Shown here piece by piece: positions 1-6,639 of a stretch of 6,686 nucleotides of DNA. The notes below the pieces were generated by a model that was not told the DNA's origin, ran no database searches, and saw nothing but the letters and a program-made list of their open reading frames with translations. The stretch covers positions 127,501-134,186 of the forward strand of contig NZ_CP156893.1 in the NCBI RefSeq assembly GCF_019249795.2, written 5' to 3'. The translations under genes were made by a program, and so were the position numbers. Numbering within the stretch: position 1 is the stretch's first letter; every line of letters begins with the position of its first letter. The DNA comes from Segatella copri. Lineage in GTDB: Bacteria; Bacteroidota; Bacteroidia; Bacteroidales; Bacteroidaceae.

Positions 1-283
1 GCCTTGCGACGTCAACGGTTTGGGCTGTTCCCCGTTCGCTCGCCACTACTAGGGGAATCATTCATTTATTTTCTCTTCCTACAGGTACTAAGATGTTTCA
101 GTTCCCTGCGTTAGCTCTCAACCTTGAAGATTGAGTAACCGTCCTTCAGACGGCTAGGTTGTCCCATTCGGAAATCTCCGGATCAAGGGTTATTTGCACC
201 TACCCGAAGCTTATCGCAGCTTATCACGTCCTTCATCGCCTCCGTGAGCCTAGGCATCCGCCATACGCCCTTTCTTACTTTCT
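1..283 (-). rRNA. 23S ribosomal RNA, 5' part (truncated by window edge)
   Basis: This is the first ~283 nt of 23S rRNA, read leftward; the rest lies beyond base 1. The reverse complement contains the conserved near-5' block GGCGGATGCC (complement at 253-262) and domain I sequence. The 5' end near 283 was set by aligning GGATGCC with its position (about 25-31) in E. coli 23S, so it is good to a few bases. It follows 16S and the spacer in the usual 16S-spacer-23S order, transcribed from the promoter at 2419-2449. No oddity is visible in the part shown. Confidence 0.95.
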
Positions 284-384
284 TTACGACTGTATTCTTG
301 TTACTCGTTTCCGAATAACGAATAAGTAGCTCATACTTTCAGCTGTATTCTAACAAAGTGAAATCTCATCTTGCGATTTGATTT

Positions 385-404
385 ACTTTAGTCTGAACTA
401 AAGT
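385..404 (-). other. perfect 8-bp hairpin in the rRNA spacer
   Basis: ACTTTAGT (385-392) and ACTAAAGT (397-404) are exact inverted repeats with a 4-nt loop. It sits between the boxA-like element and the 23S 5' end, so it is probably part of the folded pre-rRNA spacer. No U-tract follows on the minus strand, so it is not a terminator. Confidence 0.5.
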
Positions 405-433
405 TCATTACTTACAGTTTTGCTTGTGTCAAT

Positions 434-445
434 ATGTCAAAGATC
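434..445 (-). promoter_or_regulatory. boxA-like antitermination element before 23S
   Basis: The minus strand reads GATCTTTGACAT, close to E. coli boxA (TGCTCTTTAACA), the NusB/NusE site used in rRNA antitermination. A related GTTCTTTGAAAG lies in the 16S leader (2361-2372). Two boxA-like sites, one before each large rRNA, match the usual rRNA operon arrangement. The assignment rests on similarity only. Confidence 0.5.
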
Positions 446-463
446 TTCTTGCCGTAAAAGGCA

Positions 464-506
464 TGGTGGAGATTGTGGAGTTGAACCATTTTGCTTGAGC
501 CATCCC
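464..506 (-). pseudogene. tRNA relic in the rRNA spacer, probably tRNA-Ala
   Basis: On the minus strand this ends in TCTCCACCA, like an acceptor 3' strand with an encoded CCA (complement 464-472). Just upstream is GGTTCAACTCC (complement 477-487), which fits the invariant T-loop TTCRANNC. The T-stem is reduced to about three pairs and seems one base short. The 5' part, GGGATGGCTCAAGC (complement 493-506), resembles a tRNA start plus the GCTCAG of the D-arm. The whole is 43 nt instead of about 76, and the anticodon arm is absent, so it cannot be a working tRNA. Alanine identity is inferred from the TCTCCACCA end and from tRNA-Ala being the usual 23S-proximal tRNA in this spacer. A chance resemblance is possible, but the order GCTCA, T-loop, CCA argues for a relic. 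Confidence 0.55.
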
Positions 507-552
507 TATATATTATATAATGTATAAGGAATCCCAGTCTCCTGTATTTGAT

Positions 553-576
553 TAAACAGATGGTGCGTACAAGAAG
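553..576 (-). other. trailer arm of the 16S precursor processing stem
   Basis: On the plus strand TAAACAGA (553-560) and GTACAAGAAG (567-576) recur, in the same order and at the same 6-nt spacing, on the minus strand of the 16S leader (2329-2352). In the precursor RNA the two segments are therefore complementary and can form an 8-bp plus 10-bp stem with a 6x6 internal loop, closing the 16S region. The arm starts about 58 nt after the 16S 3' end. Confidence 0.6.
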
Positions 577-633
577 AGAAGCGAACTTTTTAAGTCATGT
601 TCCTAAATCTTCATAGGAAATTCGTCTCTCCAG

Positions 634-2165
<1,532 letters not shown>

Positions 2166-2328
2166 AAAATATCATTTTTACCTAGCCTTGCGGCTTGGTT
2201 TGTTTGTTGTCTGTACTTAGGACGAATATCCTTTTCGTTTATTGAAGCTTAGTAAACCTGACTTGTCAATTGCTTGACGGTTCGTTTCTTTTACCCAGTC
2301 AACTTTCTTATTTCTAAGAAGTTAACCG

Positions 2329-2352
2329 CTTCTTGTACTACTTGTCTGTTTA
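2329..2352 (-). other. leader arm of the 16S precursor processing stem
   Basis: The minus strand reads TAAACAGA, six variable bases, then GTACAAGAAG. It is complementary to the spacer segment at 553-576 over 18 of 24 positions, with the mismatches confined to the central six. Such a stem around 16S is the normal RNase III substrate in bacteria; that this one is cut by RNase III is inferred. Confidence 0.6.
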
Positions 2353-2360
2353 TGTAAAAT

Positions 2361-2372
2361 CTTTCAAAGAAC
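2361..2372 (-). promoter_or_regulatory. boxA-like antitermination element in the 16S leader
   Basis: The minus strand reads GTTCTTTGAAAG, about 45 nt downstream of the predicted start of transcription. It shares CTTTGA with the spacer element at 434-445 and resembles E. coli boxA. The likely role is loading Nus factors for antiterminated rRNA synthesis. Confidence 0.5.
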
Positions 2373-2418
2373 TCTTTCTTTAATCGCTAAGAGAAAGTGT
2401 ATTTCTCAAAAGCGAGTG

Positions 2419-2449
2419 CAAAAGTACTAACTATTTTTCATTCCACCAA
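2419..2449 (-). promoter_or_regulatory. rRNA operon promoter, Bacteroidota type
   Basis: The minus strand has TACTTTTG (complement 2419-2426), an exact match to the -7 consensus TAnnTTTG, with TTG (complement 2447-2449) 20 nt upstream as the -33 element. Just upstream is an A-tract/T-tract inverted repeat, AAAAAAG-TTG-CTTTTTT (2461-2477), which may serve as an UP-like element or bend. Transcription should start near 2412 and run left through 16S and 23S. Confidence 0.8.
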
Positions 2450-2534
2450 ATCTTTTCGCAAAAAAGTTGCTTTTTTAGTCGGTTTTTAACATCTATAAAG
2501 ACTTTATGCAATAGATTTTTTGTGTATACCTTAT

Positions 2535-2586
2535 TATATATATGCATGCGTACGCTTGTGTGTATATGCGATAGCGCGCGCACATG
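2535..2586. other. alternating purine/pyrimidine tract (Z-DNA-prone)
   Basis: Three alternating runs lie almost end to end: 2535-2555 (TA repeats into GCATGCGTACGC), 2557-2570 (TGTGTGTATATGCG) and 2574-2586 (GCGCGCGCACATG). It is a small GC-containing island in an AT-rich intergenic region between the divergent rRNA and rightward promoters. No gene or other signal explains it. Whether it adopts Z-form in the cell is unknown. Confidence 0.6.
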
Positions 2587-2667
2587 ATAAAATTATGGTA
2601 TAACTCAAATCATGCTTAGTTTTAGACAAAAATAGAAACAGAAAGATGAATTTTCCTCCGATATTTT

Positions 2668-2697
2668 TTGTCTATTCACATATTTATATTACTTTTG
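2668..2697 (+). promoter_or_regulatory. promoter for the SGNH relic and symporter genes
   Basis: TACTTTTG (2690-2697) is an exact TAnnTTTG -7 box, with TTG (2668-2670) 19 nt upstream in the -33 position. Transcription would start about 5-8 nt after 2697, some 35 nt before the ATG at 2740. It diverges from the rRNA promoter. An in-frame ATG at 2668 overlaps this promoter, which rules it out as the start codon. Confidence 0.75.
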
Positions 2698-2739
2698 CAG
2701 CAGAATTACATAAGAAGCATTAAAACAAGAACAAGCATC

Positions 2740-3087
2740 ATGAAAAGATTTACGATTATCATTTCTTTCATTATGCTCACCTTCATGCCGCTCATGGCAC
2801 AGGTGAAGCAGACCGTTGCCGTTCTCGGTGACTCGTATTCCACTTTCGAGGGGTTCATTCCTAAGGGTTATGCCACCTGGTACTCACCTACTGCTCCACC
2901 AGAAACTACAGATGTAAACAAGGTTGAGCAAACCTGGTGGTGGCAAGTTATCTCGGTAAAAAAGATCTGCAACAAATATCAGGTTCCAGTCATTGCTCTT
3001 CATGATATTGACAAGAAAAACGGTCACCCTACTATCAAGGGAATGAAAAGTATTGCTGTCCAGGTTCTGAAGGTTATAAAAAAGTAA
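2740..3087 (+). CDS. internally deleted SGNH/GDSL-type hydrolase, secreted, probably inactive
   Basis: A 115-residue protein. Residues 1-20 form a signal peptide (MKRF, a hydrophobic core, then LMA before Q21). Residues 26-36 are the first SGNH block, VAVLGDSYSTF, with S32 as the candidate nucleophile. Residues 72-115 look like the end of the same family: YQVPVIALHDID, then GHPTIKGM, with H96 as the candidate catalytic histidine. From memory, related Bacteroidota proteins run to about 220-260 residues, so some 100 residues seem missing between I71 and S72. These would hold the block II glycine and block III asparagine (GxND) of the oxyanion hole. The usual DxxH aspartate is not at H96-3 (K93), though D89 and D91 are close. 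The frame is open across the junction. The start at 2740 follows the promoter; no clear Shine-Dalgarno site is seen, as is common in Bacteroidota. The symporter follows after 26 nt. It may be a pseudogene; family call fairly sure, activity doubtful. Confidence 0.75.
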   Translation: MKRFTIIISFIMLTFMPLMAQVKQTVAVLGDSYSTFEGFIPKGYATWYSPTAPPETTDVNKVEQTWWWQVISVKKICNKYQVPVIALHDIDKKNGHPTIKGMKSIAVQVLKVIKK

Positions 3088-3113
3088 AGAAATAATAAGG
3101 TTTAAATAGATAA

Positions 3114-4556
3114 ATGATAGATTCAATACAAAACATTTTAGTTCAGGTTAGCGATTTCCTTTGGTCGTATATCATCATCACCGTCTTGATATGCTGTGCC
3201 CTGTTTTTCACTTGGCGTACCCGTTTCGTCCAGTTCCGCCTTATCAGAGAGATGATCAGGCTGCTGATTCATCCCGACAAGGTACAACCGGAAGAGATAG
3301 GACACGAAGAACTGTCGATGGAGATGAAAGTGGATGGCGAAATGAAACACATTTCTTCCTTCCAGGCATTTGTGGTAGCATTGGCTAGCCGTATTGGAAC
3401 CGGTAACCTTGCCGGTGTGGCTACTGCTATCAGCATCGGTGGTCCGGGAGCCGTATTCTGGATGTGGATGCTGGCTTTACTGGGCTCTGCATCCGCTTTC
3501 ATAGAATCAACTCTCGCCCAACTTTACAAGCGGAAAGGCAAAACATCTTTCTATGGCGGACCGGCCTATTATATGAAGTATGGTTTGGGAAAAGGATGGA
3601 TGGGTATTCTTTTTGCCGTGCTGATGATCATTACCTTCGGCTTTGCCTATAATTCTGTGCAGAGCAATACTATCTGTCTGGCATGGCAGAAGGCTTTTGG
3701 CATCGAGCCTGCCACCATGGGAATTGCCCTCACTGTGCTCACCCTGCTCATCATCTTCGGTGGCATCCATAGAGTAGCTAAGTTCTCTTCTACCGTGGTT
3801 CCTGTGATGGCTGTCATTTACCTTCTGATAGCTGTAGGTGTTGTTGTTTGGAATATCACCAGTCTGCCAAAGGTTCTGCTTACCATTGTTGAGAATGCTT
3901 TCGGATTCAATCAGGCTGCGGGCGGAGTTCTTGGCGTTACTGTGATACAGGGTATCAAGCGAGGTCTGTTCAGTAATGAGGCAGGTGAAGGTAGTGCACC
4001 GAATGCAGCTGCGGTAGCTACAGTCAGTCATCCTGTAAAACAGGGATTGATACAGGCTTTGGGCGTTTTTACAGATACGCTGGTGGTATGTTCCTGCACT
4101 GCTTTCATCATCCTGGTGAGCGGTGTAGATCTTACGGCTTCAAATGGAATCCAACTCACCCAGGATGCCCTGACCCACGAAATCGGAAGCATCGGCAATC
4201 CGTTTGTTGCGGTAATGATATGGCTGTTTGCATTTAGCAGCATCATCGGCAATTATTATTATGGAGAAACCAATGTGAGATATATCAGGGACTCCAAGCT
4301 GGGTGTATTTGTCTATCGTCTTGCTGTAGCAGCAATGGTGATGGTCGGAGCGGTAGTATCTCTGGATTTTGCATGGAGTTTTGCAGATATCACGATGGCT
4401 CTTCTCACCCTCTGCAATCTCGCAGCCATCGTCCTGCTTTCCCGTCAGGCCGTCTTCCTGTTGAAAGACTATCGCCAACAGAAGAAGGAAGGTAAGAATC
4501 CTGTATTCACCAAGGATAAGATGCCAGAGATTGCAGATAAACTGGAGGCATGGTAA
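3114..4556 (+). CDS. alanine/glycine:cation symporter (AGCS family)
   Basis: An inner-membrane transporter of 480 residues, a normal length for the family, expected to import alanine and/or glycine with Na+ (or H+). Residues 109-124 match the sodium:alanine symporter signature, GGPGAVFWMWMLALLG. Other family marks are RIGTGNLAGVATAI (93-106), YGGPAYYM (147-154) and GLFSNEAGEGSAPNAA (284-299), regions that in AGCS proteins contribute to substrate and ion binding. Hydrophobic segments are spread throughout (for example about 17-33, 162-180, 200-216 and 225-247), with roughly ten or more membrane spans and a charged loop at 55-80. It starts 26 nt after the SGNH relic with no promoter seen between, so it is probably read from 2668-2697. 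A hairpin terminator follows at 4618-4670. Alanine dehydrogenase converges from the right, which favours alanine as a substrate. Family certain; exact amino acid and ion inferred. Confidence 0.95.
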   Translation: MIDSIQNILVQVSDFLWSYIIITVLICCALFFTWRTRFVQFRLIREMIRLLIHPDKVQPEEIGHEELSMEMKVDGEMKHISSFQAFVVALASRIGTGNLAGVATAISIGGPGAVFWMWMLALLGSASAFIESTLAQLYKRKGKTSFYGGPAYYMKYGLGKGWMGILFAVLMIITFGFAYNSVQSNTICLAWQKAFGIEPATMGIALTVLTLLIIFGGIHRVAKFSSTVVPVMAVIYLLIAVGVVVWNITSLPKVLLTIVENAFGFNQAAGGVLGVTVIQGIKRGLFSNEAGEGSAPNAAAVATVSHPVKQGLIQALGVFTDTLVVCSCTAFIILVSGVDLTASNGIQLTQDALTHEIGSIGNPFVAVMIWLFAFSSIIGNYYYGETNVRYIRDSKLGVFVYRLAVAAMVMVGAVVSLDFAWSFADITMALLTLCNLAAIVLLSRQAVFLLKDYRQQKKEGKNPVFTKDKMPEIADKLEAW

Positions 4557-4617
4557 ATAACAATGATGGATTTTCATTTCGCGAAGATCTATCCTTCATA
4601 CAATTCATCAACAAAAC

Positions 4618-4670
4618 TCCCCGATACGAATCCTGCAGGAATACTGAGGATTCATATCGGGGATTTTTTT
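4618..4670 (+). terminator. rho-independent terminator after the symporter gene
   Basis: Arms TCCCCGATACGAATCCT (4618-4634) and AGGATTCATATCGGGGA (4647-4663) pair at 16 of 17 positions around a 12-nt loop, followed by seven Ts (4664-4670). It lies 61 nt past the symporter stop. The single mismatch is C/A on the plus strand but G-U on the minus strand, so it could also work against transcripts from the right. Confidence 0.85.
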
Positions 4671-4720
4671 ATGCACTAAACTATTTTATTTCTTATAGTA
4701 ACCGAACAGGAAAGCATCAA

Positions 4721-4760
4721 GATAAAGAGGATTCCATAGCTTTTGTGTTATGGAACCCTC
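4721..4760 (-). terminator. likely terminator after alanine dehydrogenase
   Basis: Arms at 4727-4738 and 4749-4760 pair over 12 positions with a 10-nt loop. The one non-Watson-Crick position is a U-G pair on the minus strand but A/C on the plus strand, so the fold favours leftward transcripts. On the minus strand it is followed by TTTATCTT, a modest U-rich stretch, and begins 11 nt after the ald stop. Confidence 0.65.
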
Positions 4761-4771
4761 CCCTACTCTAC

Positions 4772-5878
4772 TTAGAGTATCATTTCTTCATATTCCAGTC
4801 CGAAAACATCCGCTACGGCCTTGAATACCACCTTTCCATTTACGATATTCAAACCCCTATACAGGGCTTTATCCTCCTTGCAGGCCTTTCGCCAACCCTT
4901 ATCAGCAAGCGCCAATGCATATTTCAGCGTAGCATTGGTCAAGGCTGTAGTAGAGGTATTCGGCACAGCACCAGGAATATTAGCTACTGCATAATGAACG
5001 ATTCCATCGACCATATATGTCGGATCAGAATGTGTGGTTGGATGCGATGTCTCGAAACAGCCACCCTGATCAATTGCTACATCAACAAGTACTGTTCCTG
5101 GTTCCATCAATTTCAACATATCTTTCGTGATAAGATGCGGCGCCTTATCACCTGGTACGAGCACACTACCCACAACGATATCCACATCTGTCAATTCTCT
5201 ACGAATATTATGCTCGTTGGAATAGAGCGTGTGTACATTGATAGGCAGCTCCATCTCTAACTGACGAAGACGAGGCAAACTGATATCTGTAATCCATACA
5301 TCAGCTCCCATTCCTGCAGCCATTCTTGCTGCAGCTTCTCCTACGGTTCCGCCGCCCAATACCAAAACCTTGACGCGGTTCACACCAGGTACACCACTCA
5401 TCAGTTTTCCTTTTCCTCCCTTTGTCTTCTGCAGATAAAAAGCACCATTAATAATGGCCATTCTTCCAGCTACTTCACTCATCGGAATGAGTAAAGGCAA
5501 ATGGTGGTTATCTGTCTCCACAGTCTCGTAAGCCAGACAGACAGCACCACTCTTGAGCATGGCATCGGTAAGTTCCTTGTCACAGGCAAAATGGAAATAA
5601 GTGAATACAAGCTGGTCTTGATGGATAAGTGGATATTCCTCAGCGATAGGCTCTTTCACCTTTACTATCATTTCCGCCTCACGATATACACTCTGAATGT
5701 CGGGTAAGATTATGGCTCCTACCTTTTCATACGCTTCATCAGCAAATCCGCTGTTCTCTCCAGCCGTATGCTGAACCATCACTTCGTGACCATGTCGAAT
5801 GAATTCTGCTACTCCTGCTGGTGTCATTCCAACACGGTTCTCATTATTCTTAATCTCTTTTGGAATACCAATTTTCAT
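4772..5878 (-). CDS. ald: alanine dehydrogenase
   Basis: NAD-dependent L-alanine dehydrogenase, cytoplasmic: L-alanine + NAD+ + water to pyruvate, ammonium and NADH, reversible. It has 368 residues, close to the ~370 of characterised enzymes. Residues 1-15 (MKIGIPKEIKNNENR) are the family N-terminus. R15, K75, H96 and D270 fall at the same numbers as the substrate-binding and catalytic residues of the Mycobacterium tuberculosis and related enzymes. The Rossmann nucleotide loop is GGGTVG (175-180), with D198 at the end of the next strand, fitting NAD rather than NADP. VANIPGAVP (298-306) is also conserved. The N-terminal and C-terminal parts form the catalytic domain around the NAD domain (about 130-300). 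The gene is single, converging on the symporter with 215 nt between, and has a probable promoter at 5919-5926. The pairing points to alanine catabolism or ammonium/redox balance. No oddities seen. Confidence 0.97.
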   Translation of the reverse strand: MKIGIPKEIKNNENRVGMTPAGVAEFIRHGHEVMVQHTAGENSGFADEAYEKVGAIILPDIQSVYREAEMIVKVKEPIAEEYPLIHQDQLVFTYFHFACDKELTDAMLKSGAVCLAYETVETDNHHLPLLIPMSEVAGRMAIINGAFYLQKTKGGKGKLMSGVPGVNRVKVLVLGGGTVGEAAARMAAGMGADVWITDISLPRLRQLEMELPINVHTLYSNEHNIRRELTDVDIVVGSVLVPGDKAPHLITKDMLKLMEPGTVLVDVAIDQGGCFETSHPTTHSDPTYMVDGIVHYAVANIPGAVPNTSTTALTNATLKYALALADKGWRKACKEDKALYRGLNIVNGKVVFKAVADVFGLEYEEMIL

Positions 5879-5918
5879 GATGTTATAGTTTTAAAGGTTC
5901 GACATCAGTTTAACTCTG

Positions 5919-5926
5919 TAAAGATA
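5919..5926 (-). promoter_or_regulatory. probable ald promoter (-7 box)
   Basis: The minus strand reads TATCTTTA followed by CAGAG, seven of eight to the pattern TAnnTTTG, 40 nt before the ald ATG. No good TTG is seen at the -33 spacing, so the promoter may be weak or depend on an activator. Confidence 0.45.
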
Positions 5927-6154
5927 CTGAAAATTTCAATAGGTTGTATGCACTTAGAGGAAAAATTAACATATCTTATATAAACTATTCCTGTTGAATA
6001 TACGTATTTAAGTTTATTAGGCAATTAGACTAAACGAACATTCTAAATTTATACATGATAGATATTCTACAAAAAGGATTATTAAAATGCTGAATTATAA
6101 AGTGTTAACATGTTAGGTTTATAATATACATGTCTATCTCTCCAATCATTAGAT

Positions 6155-6180
6155 TATTATAATTGCTGGCAGTTAGTATA
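6155..6180. repeat. left copy of a 26-nt inverted repeat with palindromic core
   Basis: Its reverse complement matches 6614-6639 at 23 of 26 positions, including 11 identical bases, TGCCAGCAATT. The core AATTGC-TG-GCAGTT (6161-6174) is itself a near-palindrome. Aligned in the same orientation, only 19 of 26 positions agree, so the copies are inverted. Confidence 0.65.
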
Positions 6181-6228
6181 CTTGTTTAAACGTATTTTTG
6201 TATTTTCATCTATCCTAACATACGGCTT

Positions 6229-6412
6229 TACGTATATTAGTTTATATGTTCTTTAGTTTATATGGCTATATATAAATAGGTTTATTCATATATTAGTATA
6301 ATCATTTATCGGTATACTAGTCTATACAAATATATGTTTAATAGAATATTCATATATAAGTTTAATTAATTTGTCCGTCTATTAGGATATTCATATTTTC
6401 GTTTAGTAGCAT
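6229..6412. repeat. degenerate AT-rich array, about 21-bp spacing
   Basis: TAG-type words (TAGTTTAT, TAGGTTTAT, TAGTCTAT, TAGAATAT, TAGGATAT) start at 6238, 6254, 6277, 6294, 6318, 6342, 6383 and 6404, with AAGTTTAAT at 6358; the mean spacing is about 21 bp. TTAGTTTATATG occurs exactly twice (6237-6248 and 6253-6264). ATTCATAT recurs at 6284, 6348 and 6389, spaced 64 and 41. Spacing and sequence are too loose for a CRISPR or a clean satellite. Confidence 0.5.
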
Positions 6413-6518
6413 ATTCGAAGTGATGCTTATTCTTCATGAAGATTGTTAGAAAAGTATAAAAAAAAGGATATTTACAAAGAAATAGGAAGATAAATTCTTT
6501 TATATCAACTATTTTGGC

Positions 6519-6526
6519 TATTTTTG
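6519..6526 (+). promoter_or_regulatory. possible promoter for a gene beyond the right edge
   Basis: TATTTTTG followed by CA is an exact TAnnTTTG match in rightward orientation. The -33 position has only TTCTTT, not TTG. In such AT-rich DNA this pattern arises by chance, so it is weak evidence by itself; the hairpin and palindrome just downstream make it somewhat more credible. Confidence 0.35.
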
Positions 6527-6570
6527 CAACCAATATTAGAACTAAAGAACATTAGATAATCCAGAAATAA

Positions 6571-6605
6571 GACTTTTAGTCTTTCCGAACGAAAGAATAT
6601 AAGTC
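6571..6605 (+). other. imperfect 15-bp hairpin, possible leader structure
   Basis: GACTT (6571-6575) pairs with AAGTC (6601-6605), TA with TA inside it, and TCTTTC (6580-6585) with GAAAGA (6591-6596), around the 5-nt loop CGAAC. In all 13 of 15 positions pair. No T-run follows, so it is not a standard terminator. If 6519-6526 is a promoter, it lies in the 5' leader of the next gene. Confidence 0.5.
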
Positions 6606-6613
6606 AATTCGTT

Positions 6614-6639
6614 TATTCTAATTGCCAGCAATTCTAATA
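6614..6639. repeat. right copy of the 26-nt inverted repeat with perfect palindrome
   Basis: It contains AATTGC-CA-GCAATT (6620-6633), a perfect 6-bp dyad with a 2-nt centre, in the style of a dimeric-regulator operator. It is the inverted partner of 6155-6180, with 433 bp between the copies. Confidence 0.65.

Larger units (their letters stand above)
284..633 (-). other. 16S-23S internal transcribed spacer without an intact tRNA gene
   Basis: A spacer of about 350 nt. Many Bacteroidota rRNA spacers carry tRNA-Ile and tRNA-Ala; here I find no cloverleaf with an anticodon arm on either strand. From the 16S side toward 23S it holds the trailer arm of the 16S processing stem (553-576), a tRNA relic (464-506), a small TGCC/GGCA hairpin (450-463), a boxA-like element (434-445), a perfect 8-bp hairpin (385-404) and an imperfect GTTA-TCG/CGA-TAAC hairpin (300-319) just before the 23S start. 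It has no coding potential. Confidence 0.85.
2166..2412 (-). other. rRNA operon leader
   Basis: About 250 nt between the likely transcription start (near 2412) and the 16S 5' end. It is non-coding and holds the boxA-like element (2361-2372) and the leader arm of the 16S processing stem (2329-2352). The overall wording (GTTCTTTGAAAG, then ACATAAACAGAC, then GTACAAGAAG) looks like other Prevotella/Bacteroides pre-16S leaders. Confidence 0.75.

Noticed and set aside
2627..2634. Second minus-strand TAnnTTTG (TATTTTTG) upstream of the rRNA promoter
   Set aside because: No TTG at the -33 spacing; a chance match is likely in AT-rich DNA, though a second rRNA promoter cannot be excluded.
2668..2739. 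Upstream start codon at 2668 extending the SGNH protein by 24 residues
   Set aside because: It would lie in the promoter, before the predicted transcription start, and would bury the signal peptide; the ATG at 2740 gives a standard one.
2884..3126. 80-codon minus-strand frame
   Set aside because: Antisense to the SGNH relic, no promoter or protein features.
3138..4031. Open frames of 62-174 codons overlapping the symporter gene
   Set aside because: They are shadows of the AGCS reading frame, with compositions unlike real proteins and no recognisable motifs.
4550..5260. 236-codon plus-strand frame with an ATG overlapping the symporter end
   Set aside because: It runs across both terminators and antisense to ald; the Cys/His/Ile-rich product resembles no protein family, so it is a shadow of ald.
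5768..5983. 71-codon plus-strand frame across the ald start
   Set aside because: Mostly antisense to the ald N-terminus and covers its promoter; no supporting feature.
6193..6200. TATTTTTG as a rightward promoter
   Set aside because: No suitable -33 element, and no gene or structure follows at a sensible distance.
6229..6412. CRISPR array
   Set aside because: Units are about 21 bp and degenerate with no constant repeat, no spacers of constant length and no cas gene nearby.
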